A stretch of 64,000 bases of DNA, from NCBI GenBank assembly GCA_007026445.1, contig VDMD01000040.1, forward strand, positions 124,001 to 188,000, written 5' to 3'. Both the position numbers and the translations under genes were made by a program. This document shows positions 24,083-36,849 of the stretch, piece after piece; position 1 is the first letter of the stretch; every line of letters starts with the position of its first letter. This DNA comes from Schizophyllum amplum. Its lineage: Eukaryota > Basidiomycota > Agaricomycetes > Agaricales > Schizophyllaceae. The notes under the pieces are model-generated. The model saw nothing but the letters and a program-made list of their open reading frames with translations, had not been told where the DNA came from and ran no database searches.

Positions 24083-24398
24083 TCCCAACTCGCCACCCCA
24101 AACTTCACGTTCGAGGCCTTGTGGTCTGGGAGTTTATCATGACGCGGTACGCGCTGTGTTTCTCCCTCATATTTTTCCGCAAATGATTATCCTTTCAGCG
24201 ACTACGAGATCCAGAAAGCGCGCAACGAAGTCATGAAGAAAAAAATGCCAAAGCGCCTGGGCGTCCTCACCGCCCGAACATCCGTTGCTCGAGGTCTCTC
24301 AAAATCTCGGCGTGCGTGCGTGGAGGAGAACAAGGACCTCCCGCGCGGCGTTTAGGCAATCTCGCACGGCGATTGGGAGATACGCTGGCGCTATAATT
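24083..24398 (+). pseudogene. Third dynamin-like fragment
   Basis: This short scrap is homologous to the exon 7/exon 8 junction region of the dynamin gene at 58746-61829. The pieces LATPNF, EFIMTRY (about 24130-24155), EIQKARNEV and PPEHPLLEVSQNLGVRAWRR (near 24270-24330) align with TPNLIVQLEAVLSELIMTRY, EIQKELNELI and PPENPFFEITHKLGA of the right copy. Frames are broken and the fragment ends where the 67-bp tandem repeat begins. Its 5' limit lies close to that of the left-arm copy. Confidence 0.65.
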
Positions 24399-24666
24399 GC
24401 GAGCACGATCACAGACGATTATATACCACCCCTCCGCCAGCCCAGACTTTCTTCGTGCAATGGTTGCGAGCACGATCACAGACGATTATATACCACCCCT
24501 CCGCCAGCCCAGACTTTCTTCGTGCAATGGTTGCGAGCACGATCACAGACGATTATATACCACCCCTCCGCCAGCCCAGACTTTCTTCGTGCAATGGTTG
24601 CCAGCACGATCACAGACGATTATATACCACCCCTCCGCCAGCCCAGACTTTCTTCGTGCAATGGTT
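24399..24666 (+). repeat. Four tandem copies of a 67-bp unit
   Basis: Units start at 24399, 24466, 24533 and 24600, and a fifth partial copy starts at 24667. Each begins GCGAGCACGATCACAGACGA or a one-base variant. Copies are nearly identical, which indicates recent expansion. Because 67 is not a multiple of 3, the repeat shows all three frames in turn, so it is not a coding repeat. Confidence 0.95.
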
Positions 24667-24679
24667 GCCAGCGCGAGCG

Positions 24680-26560
24680 CTCTGATTGGCTTGCACGTCG
24701 ACCAACTTGCACGCCGCCATCGCGTATTCTTCAGCAGAGTCCACCTCTTTGCATCCACCGTCTCAGGCTGATCGTCCGTCGTCTTTGCTCGCCCCTTCGT
24801 CACCTCAAGCTCTTCCCCTCAGTCTGCATCTGCATCCTTCTGCATCCGCTGCAAGACCAAGCAAGCGTCTAGTTCTCACAGTCCATTTTCGCAGAGAGAT
24901 TGCACGTCAAACTAGAGCAGCGACCACGCCAACGGAAGCCCGACGGAGATTAGAAGTACTGCCAGAGACGAGAACGATTGGCTGGTGATGCTTCTGGTAG
25001 CTGCCAGCGAAGCGTCTGTTGGCGGAGAGGCGAGGAGATGAATATAAGCCTGAGTAAATTTGTAAGAACTGGAATAGGAACGGGTAAAAGCTTATAGAAA
25101 AACCGGAGATAAGGGAGGACTCGGGAAAGCGCCAACGGAATACTTATGGGGCGACCTGGAGGAGAAAGGCCAAGCAAAACGACCCTAACGCCGGGATAAC
25201 AGCCCTCGCGTATCTTGATGATGATTATTGCTGACAGAAATGCGGATGACAACAGCCAGAGCGAAGCTGTAAAGGAGGTCGAGGTGACTCGCGCCGCGGA
25301 AGGGATCGCAATGGAGACATCGACAATTTGGGTCACGTTGAAAAGTCGAACCATACATGTCCACGGTCACGTAAACATTTGATGTAGGCCGGCCGGATGA
25401 AGTTCCCACGTTCCATCTTCCTTCTTTCTTCTACGATCTCGTCGACAATTTTCCGCCTCCATGTTCGATAAGTGCTTTCCGCTAAGGCTACTTGATCGCG
25501 ACAGCTCTGTCACGCGGCAGGCTGCTCTCATCTGAGCCGGTCATGTCTTGCAACACGGGAACGCAGCGTTGGGAGCAGCCATCGTAAGATCGGCCTCGCA
25601 GTCGGTCATCAATCTTTTGTACCAAGAGGTACATAAGGTGCGTCCCCTACGTCTGAATACTTTGCTCGGAGTGCTCATCGCTGGACACGCAGTGGTGTGC
25701 CGATCAAGCATCGGCGCATCGTTTGTCCTTCAGGCTCTCGTATGGTGCGACTTCTGCTCCTATCATCTCCAGGATCTGGACACCCAAACGCAACATCTCC
25801 CCATCACGTCTCCGTACTCTGACCTCCTGCCTCTCGACTACAACACGAGAACTTATGTCTTCATGTGAGTTTTTCCCTGTCGAGTCGCATCTGTACATCT
25901 TCCCCGCTCGCATGATGTTACTTATTCAGAATCGCTCTAATCCCCTAAGGGGAAACGATGCCAAATTATTGCACACTGACCTTCCGCTTATCCCTCTTAA
26001 CATCTCATGTTTTCCCATGCTAATCAAAGTCCTTCGTGCACAGATAACTTGCCTATCGCCCGCCCCGCCCACCCAGCTTTTCCTGTGTGTCGCTTCTATA
26101 GTTTGCGACGGCCGGCATCTCGCTTTGATTCGACTCGTCAGGACACTCACACAGTATGTCCATGTCATTCTTCTCGAGCCCTATGCAATCCTTGAGCCTC
26201 ATGATGCTACTCAACAGTCCAATCTACGATGATCCACCAACGGGCACGATCTCGCGATGCTTCACCTACTGATGCTTTCCTCTTTCCTTTTTGTGCGCCC
26301 TTTCGTCATCCGTGTGCTCAAGAACTTGATTGCGCAGAGAATGTACATGGTGACTCAGCGCTCACCTCTGGGCCGTGCAATGGCACCTGTCGCGCTCTGC
26401 GGGCACACCAGTGCATGCAGACGGGTCGAGCTGAGCTTCATATTCAGTACTTGTAGTATCTGGTATGCACCGCTGTCGTAGTTGTTATCTACACAATACA
26501 CGATGCTCTTGACTACAACATGGAGTTCTACAAAATTGTCGCCATGCCTCTTGGAAATGC
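24680..26560. other. Intergenic region with hydrophobic ORF fragments
   Basis: Plus-strand fragments at about 25548-25866 and 26110-26630 are hydrophobic and separated by plausible short introns. One ends with MEFYKIVAMPLGNAHNPLPI and overlaps the 3' end of the OYE gene on the other strand. They could be remains of a membrane-protein gene. I could not assemble a convincing model. Confidence 0.3.
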
Positions 26561-27940
<1,380 letters not shown>

Positions 27941-27970
27941 GTTTTTTGAGTCTCCCGCCATCGTGGGGCA

Positions 27971-27980
27971 CCTTTTATAC
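27971..27980 (-). promoter_or_regulatory. TATA box of the OYE gene
   Basis: GTATAAAAGG on the minus strand lies 31-40 bp upstream of ATG 27940 and about 10 bp from the alternative ATG 27961. Its position argues for the downstream start. Confidence 0.6.
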
Positions 27981-27999
27981 GCGACTGACGAGCCAGACT

Positions 28000-28777
28000 G
28001 TTCGTCGGAGAAAGGCGCAACAGCCAGTAAGGAGCCACCGGGGGAACATGCGTTGTTCACGATGACGCTCGCGTGCGATGAGGTGCGATGACAAATGGCC
28101 CTTCTCGCAGAAAAGAAGCACAGCGGCGGTAAAGTCTGAGAGAGGCTGGATTCTGGATTCAGTTGACCACTGAATGTTGACGTTGGGATTGATTAGACCG
28201 ACGGGAGCGAGCCGGGAGATGACGTGGTATTTAGTAGGGGAATAAGAACACAGACATCCCAAAAAGGACAACAAAGAAATAGCCAACCGAAGCATGACCA
28301 AACGAGACCAAACAGGCGCTCCCTCCGCGGAGCCAAATGTTCACGTTTGTCGAGGCGCTCATAAAAGTGGCATTATACGCAGGTACAGTTCGTTAGATTG
28401 CGATAGAAGTGACCGTGAGTGGCCGTATTCCAAGTAAAAAAGGGAGATGAATCAGAAAACAACACTCCCGATAAAATAGCAGACGCGATATGCGAGGCAG
28501 CGTCGAAATCAAGAAAGTAATGACAGCCCCCAAGCACGTACGCACCGTCTGCGTGTCATAAGATAAGCTTCCGAGTCGTGCGAGCTTGCGCTCCTCATAG
28601 GGTAGGCGCCCCGCGCCCGACCTCCCTCTTCATCGTCGCCGCCGCAGCCATGATTCCCGCCTTCGCATGGGTAAAGCATGTCGAATGGATATGCTGCCGC
28701 AGGTCTCGCGCTCGCGCAAAAGCCTTGCTGCACCCAGAACATGACCACGGCCTTCCTGACTGAGGAGCGACCTCTTG
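28000..28777. other. OYE promoter region and HMG-box 3' flank
   Basis: No ORF of note lies here. The stretch holds the upstream region of the OYE gene and the 3' end of the HMG-box gene; both genes read on the minus strand. Confidence 0.5.
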
Positions 28778-30876
28778 TCAAGTCGTGCCGGACACCGCAG
28801 GTGTATACCGCGGCGGCGAGCGCTTCGCCAGGGACCCCTTCGCCTGCGCCTGTCCCTTCGCCTGTGCCGGAGCCTTCGCCTGAGACTGCCCCTTCGTCTG
28901 ACTCTTCGCCCGCGCCTGCGTGCCCACCTTCCTCGGCGCCGCCTTCGCCTTGGCCCGCAAGCGCGACTTGGGCTTAGGCTTCGCCTGTCCATCCTCGTAA
29001 TCCGTGTCTTCCGACTCCAACTCGTCCTCGTCATCGTCCGCCGTGCCGTCGTCCATGTCGAAGTCCCCATCCGCGTCGACCTCGCCGTCCGCGTCACCAT
29101 CCCCGTCCGCAGTAGTCAACGACGATATGGAGGATCCGCCCGTTTGCGGTGCTTGCGTCGGTGATTGCTTCTGTGAGGACGGCTGCGCCAGCAAGGGCGA
29201 TTGCTCTTTGGCTCTTGGGGAATCGGACGGTGCCCCGTTGCTGCTGAACGAAGTTAGATGAGCACCAATGATAACAGATGCACACTCACTCGTGCCGCGG
29301 ACGCTTGGCCGGTGAGGATTCCCTCTGTGGCTGCAGATCCTTCTCGCGCTCTTGCGATGAGCGGTCGCTCCGTCTGCGGGCTCGACTTAGCTTGGGCGGA
29401 GCATGACTGATAAGTACTCACGGTGACCGCTTGCGCTTGCTCGAGACTGGCGCGCCGTCCTGCATCTCCACGTCCGCCGGTTCATTCGACCCTCGTACGT
29501 AGGAGTCCCGCCGTGGAGCCTCGTATGGTGCGTCCGGCGTATACGTCGCGAAGGGCCGACTCGGCGCCTGCGCCGGCGCGCCCTCGCCCCTCGCAAACGA
29601 ACGTGGGTAATCGCCGACACGCTCAGTCTCCGGCTCAGGCGTTGGCTCCTTGTACGTCGACCGCTCTGGGGTGGGCTCGCGGAATGTCGGACGCGTCTCA
29701 GTAGTGTACAACGGCCGCTCATAGGCAAACGAGGCGGATGATACGACACGTGGGGGCGCGTTGCCTGGAGGGGGCGCGTATGGGGCAGGAGCACGCCGAC
29801 TGCTGCCCTCCATGTCGGACTCGGATTCGGGTCCATCACTGGCCTCATCCTCCGTCTCGTCCGCATCTACGGTCGCGTCAGGGATGGGGGTCCCTCCGGT
29901 CGGTGAAGGGCGCCCGGGCTTGGTTCGATGAGCGTCGTCCCACGCCTGCTTCGCGATCTCGAACGCGTCGCCAGTGACGCCGCGCGCCGCCAGCTGGGCG
30001 AGGTACTCGCAGCGACGATCGTAGGCCTCACGCTCCTCCGGCGACGCGTCTGGGCCGGGCTGCGACAAGCGCGAGGAGGAAGATGAGGGCTTGGGCTTGG
30101 CCTGCTTCTTCTTCGCTGGTGTCTTTCGTGGTTGCTTCGCGCGAGGTTTGGGCTTCTTCCCGCTCGCGCTCCCGTTGCTGTCCGGCTTCTTAGGCGCCCC
30201 GTCACCCTCGGCTTGCCAGACGGAAACTACAAAGGGGATGGTCAGCCACGTGGCGCGAGAACAATGAACAATGGACGCACACGTCGAGCAGCCCTCCATC
30301 CAGCGGTCGTCCGCGGGGGATGGCTCTTCCTTGGGCGCATCGGTCTCCTCCTTGTTATCCTTCCAGACGCCGACGAGTTCCTTTGGTTTGTGCTTCGAGT
30401 TCTTGCCGTGAACGGGACGGTACTTGTAGTCGGGGTACATGGCCTGATGTTCCTTCTTTGCGTCCTCGGCGCGCGCGTCCCAGAAGCGGCGGGCCTCTGG
30501 AGACAGGCTCTTCCATTCGCTGGCTGCGGAGGGTGTCAGAACGAGCCAGAAAACAGGATGTCGCTACGCACACGCGATCTTGCTCAAACTCCCATTGTTC
30601 TTCTCGATGCCGTCCGGGAGCTTGTGGTTCTTCGTAAAGTCAGCGCGGAAGAGGATGAACGCGTTCGCGGGGCGCGGAATATGGTCCTTCGTCGCCTTCT
30701 TCTTCTTCCCTGGCGCGGGGGGCTGGGTTGGCGACGGTTCGGGCGGCGCGCTGGGGGCCGGTGAGTACAATGCGGGCGTCGTCGTGTCGCACATACCGAT
30801 AGTAAGGCGTGCGCACGCTCTCCCCTCCGTCCGAGGCAAACATAACTCCAACTTCAGGCGGCCCAGCGTCCATCAT
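28778..30876 (-). CDS. HMG-box DNA-binding protein with acidic/basic tail
   Basis: Six exons join in frame: 30876-30797, 30750-30574, 30523-30281, 30226-29423, 29322-29290 and 29243-28778, giving 600 aa. The HMG box spans about residues 50-122: HIPRPANAFILFRADF, then SKIASEWKSLSPEARRFW, then EHQAMYPDYKYRP. This resembles the fungal MATA/Sox-type HMG class that binds the DNA minor groove and bends it. After the box come a basic lysine/proline region (KKPKPRAKQPRKTPAKKKQ), a Pro/Ser-rich region, an acidic run (DADGEVDADGDFDMDDG) and C-terminal QAKxQAKG repeats. I chose the start MMDAGPPEVG because it joins in frame through a GTATGT donor. Exon 5 is only 33 nt. It is likely a nuclear transcription or chromatin factor, and nothing shows that it is a mating-type gene. 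Confidence 0.88.
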
Positions 30877-31129
30877 AAGGTGATGGTTCGTGTTCAAGAG
30901 TGCAAAAAGGCCGTGCGTCGCAAACAATGGGAATTTCCGAATATAGCAACGGCTCACACGCCCCTGTCCAAAAGACAATGGCCACTCTTGTTGTCCCCTG
31001 CTTGTCCCTTCTTGTCTCGCAGAACAAAGACATCGGCGGCTTGTGTGCATTATGTACGGGTAAGTAGTATGGTAGTCGTTGTGCAGTACAGCCTATTAGC
31101 TATCGGGGTCCGTGCGCTGAGTGCAGCGG

Positions 31130-32167
31130 TTAGTAGTAGTTGAGCACCGCGAGCGCGGCGCCGGCGTCGTCGTCCCAGGGCTTGATCCCCTGGCACGCCA
31201 GCTCCATTATATCTTCATTTGAGAAGCCGCCGTTGGCGTAATAGTCGTCGTCAAAGTCATCCATCTCCATAAATGCTGGCCCGCTATAGAACTTGGAGGA
31301 CGATGAGGACGGTCCGCGCCTGTGCGCGCTTCCGCGCTGGCCTCGGAAACTGGGTTTTGCTGCTTTCCGCAGAGAAGAGCGGACATGCTTGCGCACGATG
31401 TCTGTCTGGTGCGCGTCGTCCCACCAACCGCCCGCAGGCAAGTCCTTTCGTCGATGCGAGTAGATGCACTTGTCGTCGCCAAAGCGGCAGTCGCCGAGGA
31501 GGAAGTGCAGACAAACGTTTTGTCCGCTGCGAAAGAGCTACATCAGCATCCCCTTGACCCATGCGCTGTCTGATTAAGCCACTCACCCGGCATCGCGCAC
31601 GCTCTTCTCGTCAGGCGCGTGGGAGAAGGTGCACGCCTCGCCACGGGCGCATCCATCGTGGTTGTTGAAGCGGCAGGATGGCGCAGTGGACGTGTACCTG
31701 TCGTCTCCAATATGCTGCGCGATCCAGTCCTCGCAGCCCGCATACGTTTGCGGGAAGTCGTAGTCCGCGTCTTCGGGTGGCGGCCCGGCCGCGTCCGCTA
31801 GCGGACTTACCTGCTCGATCGCGCTGGCGCACCGCTTGAACTTGGGGTTCGTGGCATTCACAAAGGCGTAGTCTGTGAGAAAATCGCATGAGAGGTCGAG
31901 AGCTTGGGTACGCATGCATGTCCAAACGTACCGGCAAGCGCCCCGTGGTAGTTCTTCGCCATCTTGCGTGCATTTCCCCTCGTGTAGCGCACGTTCAGGT
32001 GCATAGGATTGAACGTCAGCGCGCGGGTAGCCGCAAGCTCCGCCTCGTAGTATCTTCAAGGCCTCTCAGTGACATTCCTCAAAGCATGAGTTAGCCACAC
32101 ACCTGCACTGTTGATAGTATGTCTTGCAGAGCTCGACATAGCGGTCGAGCCGGGGATCTTCAGACAT
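31130..32167 (-). CDS. CCCH zinc-finger protein with TPR-like N-terminus
   Basis: Four exons join in frame: 32167-32103, 32053-31932, 31872-31587 and 31526-31130, giving 289 aa. The N-terminus (RYVELCKTYYQQC, YYEAELAATRALTFNPMHLN) reads like a tetratricopeptide-repeat helix pair. Two CCCH fingers follow: C129-x7-C137-x5-C143-x3-H147 and C163-x7-C171-x6-C178-x3-H182. CCCH fingers typically bind RNA. The C-terminus is acidic (MEMDDFDDDYY). The gene lies 254 bp upstream of the HMG-box gene and on the same strand. Introns are 49-60 bp with GT-AG borders. The TPR call is weaker than the CCCH call. Confidence 0.87.
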
Positions 32168-32199
32168 GGCTAGGGTATATGACAGGCTGATTGGGATAG

Positions 32200-34490
32200 A
32201 GGTAGGTCGTCAGAAAGGGGAACGAGAGAACCTAAGATGTTGGGGACGTGGGGGCGGGTGGCCCGGTGGTAGGAAGCAAGGGGCGTGAGGCGCCATCACG
32301 AAATTCCCGAAGAGCTTGAGATCAGTTGCACGCGCTGGCGGAGATCACAAGCATCACAAGCGCTTGGAAGCCTCTTCACAAGGGCGGCAAGCACTTGCAG
32401 CTCATCTGCACCGCGCTGGTCGGCACGTTGGTAATCCCCGTCAGACTTACGAGACCTTGCAAATAGGTGGGCAATCAAACTATAAGTACGGGACTTAGTG
32501 GGCGGCGCGCGACTCTCCGTCGCCTCAGAGTATGTAAGTACCTGCCTGGCGGCTATGAGTAGGCTTCCACGTATTTAAGGTCTTGATGTATTTGCATAAT
32601 CTAACAAAAACATTATTGCCTTAGTAGCGCACTCTTCGCTCTCGTCGTGCACCGCAGCGCGCTCACTGCGCGTGTCGCGGGCTCGGCTGTCGTGCGTGCC
32701 GGCAATCGTGGGAAAGTAGACATGGTACGATCGAGAGGATATTTCGGCCGGCCAAACTCGGAAACCAACCTTGTCTTGTACGCTCATCCTCACGGACGGT
32801 GTCGCCCCGTCTCGTTCATCGCTCGTCGCAGCGTCCTTGCTGTCGCGGGCTGGGAATCTAACAACGCCATGACAGGGCTGGCCGATGTTCGTGGCCGTGC
32901 CGGCACCACGACATCCATTCACACCGCCGTTCTCGCCCTACAGGATCATGCAACAAGGACGTCGCATCGATGCTCGTCCAGTAGTACCAAGTGCTCCCCA
33001 GCTGGTGTTGTTGACCAGCGTCTCAGGCTTGGATCGAAGGACAAGTCCTCGCCGTCAAGACCTCCCTCAGTGAGCACCTCGTCACCGGCACCGGCAAGCA
33101 TGAATGGGCCAGGTGAGCGTCGCATCATGTCTGATCGTTTTCCGGTTGGGCTCACGTTCGGCATCCAGCTTGCGCTGTTTTCGGGTGCAAGTGCGCCGTT
33201 CACCAGAATGCGGACGGTACACCTCTTTCGCGATGTGGAGCGGAAGGCATTCAGCGGTACGTACTTGTTCACTGCGCGTGTAGCGTCATCTGACCGTGCT
33301 TTGGACATGCTCCACGATGTACCGAGGTCCTGCAGGACCCGGAGATGGCAGTGTCCAGCCCGCGTTGGTGGTGTCGCCGGTGCGTCACTTCATTCTTCTT
33401 TTTGCTCACTTACTGAAAGCCTTTGTTTTCAGCTTGCCGACCTCCCTCACCGTTATCCATGTAGTCCCATACCCTGCTCGTCTATACCCCCTTCTCCAAA
33501 GTCCTGCTCTCTGCAGGGCATGTCGTGTGAGACTTTCGAAGATGAGTGTGGTCCCACAGTAGAGACTTAAGATATGTCTAGTATTAGCCTACGTGTTCTG
33601 TAGTAGGCAGTAGTCCCCCTTGCAATACATTCAGTTCCAGTACCCATCCGAGCCAGTTTGAACCAGAAACGAGTGACAAAAGCCGTACACCATGGTATAC
33701 CCATACATCCTGGGTATATGGTGCTTTACAATGGGCTGCGCAAGGACTTCCCAAGGCTGTTGTCAGTGGCTTGCGACGGGCTTGCAAAGGGGCTCGAAAT
33801 TCACGTCACGCGATTAAAAGTGCTTGTCTATACTTGCAGTGCTTGTGAGATGCTTGCAATCGCTTGGTCCGCGTATAAGCGCGGATAATGCTCGAGGCAT
33901 TTTCGTGATGGCGAGTACGCATGGGCTTTGTGGCGGCATCACGTGCTCGCGTCATCGGGAATTGCCGGTGAATGTTCGATTCTCACATGTTCGGGTTTTC
34001 TTTTGCAATGAGCGACCGTGGCGATTTCAGTGAAGGGCGTTTGTCTATAATACGCATCATTCATGAGAAGTAGAGACCCCATGTGCTGCGATCTCAGGGG
34101 TCTAACATATGGAACTCGCCGATTGCTTGCCGAGTTCACGAAGGGCAAGCTTCTTCTTGAGCTGGACGGAGAAGGGATACATGAGAAGAGTATGAGATTG
34201 GCTATTGGATTATAGAACAGATTACCTTGATTATCGTGTGACTGCATGATCAATTTGGGGAAACGCAGTACGGAATTCGGACTCTCGAACGCTTGACTGA
34301 GGTTTGATGAAGCTATATTTCGTGCGTGAAGGCGATGAATGCTTGGTGAAGAGGTGTGTGAGATTATTACATGTGTATATTACTTTCTATCGTACACTGG
34401 GTCCAAACTATTTAGTCGAAAATCGAGGGTCTTCCCAGGGTCTTCGGTCGCGAAAGGTGCTAGAACCTCTCTTTCTTCAGTCTTGATCCG
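32200..34490. other. Intergenic, one doubtful ORF
   Basis: The longest open frame (32647-33570, +, 307 codons) has no recognisable domain and changes composition along its length. The sub-segment from about 33127 (MSDRFPVGLTFGIQLALF) to a GTACGT donor near 33258 looks slightly more gene-like. An imperfect hairpin built on CACCAT...TATACCC and GGGTATATGGTG sits at about 33689-33724. Otherwise I see nothing to annotate. Confidence 0.35.
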
Positions 34491-35027
34491 TCAGTCCTGG
34501 ATCATCGACTGGCTCCCCTCGTCAGAGACCTTCCGCGGCTTGAGACCCTGGCATTGACCAGATCCGTAGTGTCCCATGAGCAGGTACTGCCACTCACCCG
34601 CACTCGCTGCGGTCATCTCCTTTGTCGTGGCCGCTCCAATAAATGCTTCGCACGCAGGGCAGCGCGCGACGACGGCGACGACAGCGTGCTCCTGCATGAT
34701 ATGCGCAACAAGTTGCTCGGCACCGTGGAATGCTTCACCACAGTAGCGCCAGTTGCAGTTGCGCACGGCGGTGATTATCGCGGTGCCGTTGGTGGGAGGG
34801 GACGCATAGCGTACCTCCCGCAGGTAGCGCGCTTCGGCCTCGACATGCATGCGAACGTGCTCTTCAAGCATGACGGGTCCTGGGCGGACTTGGTTGTCGC
34901 GTAACTTGCGGGTCCAAGTGCACGCAGGGTCTAGGCGGCAGATGAGGTGGTTGCCGCCGAGGGTAGGGAATATGTGCGCATCAGCGAGGTCATAGACGGC
35001 GCGCAGAGACTTGAGGTGGTTCTCCAT
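34491..35027 (-). CDS. C2H2-like zinc-finger protein, shortened paralogue
   Basis: A 178-aa single exon starts MENHLKSLRAVYDLADAHIF. It keeps both finger modules: C...C...H...H around CRLDPACTW...EEHVRMH, and CNWRYCGEAFHGAEQLVAHI followed by MQEH, then CPAC. Compared with the paralogues at 8759 and 35901 it lacks about 100 residues between the second finger and the C-terminus; the tail YLLMGHYGSGQCQGL aligns with ILLTHYEGAKCAAL. Its promoter has the family TATA block about 110 bp upstream. The ORF is intact, so it may be expressed as a finger-only variant. Confidence 0.65.
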   Translation of the reverse strand: MENHLKSLRAVYDLADAHIFPTLGGNHLICRLDPACTWTRKLRDNQVRPGPVMLEEHVRMHVEAEARYLREVRYASPPTNGTAIITAVRNCNWRYCGEAFHGAEQLVAHIMQEHAVVAVVARCPACEAFIGAATTKEMTAASAGEWQYLLMGHYGSGQCQGLKPRKVSDEGSQSMIQD

Positions 35028-35133
35028 CGGGAGCGGCGACGATAGTATGCTGTTGCGTTATGAGCGCGTGTAAAGTGCGAGGCGAGGGCGCGAGTGAGAG
35101 GAGCGTGAGGAGCATATCCTGGTCAGTCAAGAC

Positions 35134-35150
35134 GGCTTTTATAGGGCACA
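35134..35150 (-). promoter_or_regulatory. TATA-containing promoter of the shortened zinc-finger gene
   Basis: The minus strand reads TGTGCCCTATAAAAGCC. It is preceded by CTGGTCACAAAGC, as in the promoter at 8661. The position is 107-123 bp upstream of ATG 35027. Confidence 0.65.
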
Positions 35151-35900
35151 CGCACGAATGATGCTTTGTGACCAGAGGCCTGCGCCGAGAATGGAGACAA
35201 AGGGATCCAAGCATCGCTCGAACAATGCTGGTCGTGCGATCAAGGTATGCAGATATGATTCCGTTTGTTCGCTGGTTTATGACCGGCGTGGTTGTGAGGG
35301 ATAGCATGTTGACCAGCAGGACCCAGGGTCTTCATTTCGGCGGTGTTCATAACAATGAATGGACTACATCTTGAGAGGATGACAGGTTTATGGCACTTAC
35401 AAGGTAGAGGGACCTAGCATAACACCGGGAAACAATGAGCGATTGAAGAATGGATGCGGCGCAGCCCATGGTAGCATGTGGGTTCATCTAGGTCTTTCAG
35501 TCACTGTCGGGGATCAGCTCAAGAAGCGTTGAGTGCGTTTGTTTTGAATGACAGACGACAATGAAGATGCCATGAGGAGAACAATGGAAGTTCTGCGCAA
35601 GTCGAACGTGGGAATTCCGGACCGTAAGCGGCGACTGTCCGACCACAGGAACAAGCACGGCCAAACACGCACCTGCATCCAGCGTTCATGGGCGATCACC
35701 ATCCTCTCGCGTGGTGACAGATCTACATGTATTTCCTTGAGAACAGAGGGTCGGAAACTTCTACATTTGAGAACAGATAGCACAGTCATAATTCATCGGA
35801 AGTATGTACAGGTCGTAAATGTCCGCGCCAACGGTCGACCAGAAGGCGGACCACACATGAATCTAATCCACAAATTAATGTTAGAAGTTCTCCGAGTCCA

Positions 35901-36746
35901 TTATCCTCGGCGGAGCCTGCGACATTCCTCGATCCGTGCCGCCTTCTCGAGCGGCCCCACTCGTACCCGACTCTCGAGTGCGTTGCATTTTCCCCCCTCG
36001 TAGTGACTAAGAAGGATGCTCTGCAGCATGACCTGCAGCGGGTGACCCTTGGTGACCGACGCAATGTCGACGTGAGCACCGCGGGGTAATATGGCGGTGT
36101 ACGTCACGCCGTCATCTTGTTTGACGAAGCCTGTAGCAAAGAAGTCTTGACGGCCAGTGCTCCGCGGATCGTAGTCGTGTGTCCTCGATACGTTGTAGGC
36201 GCTAGGGTCGGTGTACGCACTAGAGTTGTTGAGTGACACGGCCAGCCTGGCTTGCGCGCTTGGTTTCCCGTCCGTCTCCAGCGCAATCTGCGTCGTACAG
36301 AGCGGACAGTACGCACCAACGAAGATACGCATGTGCTCTTGCATGACGTGCTCGACGAGGTGTTCGGGGATGTGGAAGGCTTGGTGGCAGTCGTGCCAGC
36401 TGCAGCAGTGCAACACGGTGGTTCCAGTAAACTTGGGCATCCTGGTGGTGTTATGCGCGAGCGGAGCGACGCCTGGCGTAGAAGCGGCGGTATAATGGAA
36501 TTCTTTTTGGCGGATCGTCTCCTTCACGTGCATTGGAATATGCTCATCGAAGTCCTTCTTGGCGCGCTGTTGGTCGTGGAGCTTGCTAGCCCAGTTGCAA
36601 GCGGAGCTGAAGCGGCAGATGATATGGTTGCCGACGATGGTGGGGACAGTGTATGTGTCGGTGAGGTTGTAGACGCTTCGCAGATATTTGATGCGGTCGT
36701 CGACAGAGGGGGCGCCGGTGCCGGTGCCGTATGGTACATTGAACAT
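35901..36746 (-). CDS. C2H2-like zinc-finger protein, paralogue 2
   Basis: A single open exon encodes 281 aa from MFNVPYGTG (36746). An upstream in-frame ATG at 36836 overlaps the TATA box, so I rejected it. Finger modules are C-x5-C...H...H (CRFSSACNW...DEHIPMH) and CSWHDCHQAFHIPEHLVEHV followed by MQEH, then CPLC. The C-terminal block GHPLQVMLQSILLSHYEGGK matches the left gene. It is roughly two-thirds identical to paralogue 1 and has the same length, so both full-length copies appear intact. It lies in opposite orientation to paralogue 1. Confidence 0.75.
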   Translation of the reverse strand: MFNVPYGTGTGAPSVDDRIKYLRSVYNLTDTYTVPTIVGNHIICRFSSACNWASKLHDQQRAKKDFDEHIPMHVKETIRQKEFHYTAASTPGVAPLAHNTTRMPKFTGTTVLHCCSWHDCHQAFHIPEHLVEHVMQEHMRIFVGAYCPLCTTQIALETDGKPSAQARLAVSLNNSSAYTDPSAYNVSRTHDYDPRSTGRQDFFATGFVKQDDGVTYTAILPRGAHVDIASVTKGHPLQVMLQSILLSHYEGGKCNALESRVRVGPLEKAARIEECRRLRRG

Positions 36747-36833
36747 GACTCTCAGGATATCAGTGCGTGCAGCAGGGGGTGTGATAGCAAGTGCGTATGG
36801 GGGATGAGGAAAGACGCCCGTCAGTGAACTCAG

Positions 36834-36848
36834 CATTTATAGGGCACT
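36834..36848 (-). promoter_or_regulatory. TATA-containing promoter of zinc-finger paralogue 2
   Basis: The minus strand reads GTGCCCTATAAATGC, matching the other two family promoters. It lies about 90-100 bp upstream of ATG 36746. Confidence 0.65.
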
Positions 36849-36849
36849 C

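Noticed and set aside
24399..24666. Possible CRISPR-like array
   Set aside because: The units are directly tandem with no unique spacers, and the genome is eukaryotic.
24397..24771. ORFs with repeated TITDDYIPPLRQPRLSSCNG
   Set aside because: They come from the 67-bp tandem repeat, whose length is not a multiple of three. The protein repeat changes frame each unit.
28778..30876. Mating-type (MAT) HMG gene
   Set aside because: The box resembles the MATA/Sox class, but basidiomycete mating loci use homeodomain and pheromone/receptor genes, and none are nearby. The HMG box alone does not justify the name.
32647..33570. 307-codon plus-strand ORF
   Set aside because: No recognisable domain, mixed composition, and internal segments that look better in other frames. 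It was kept only as a remark in the region entry.
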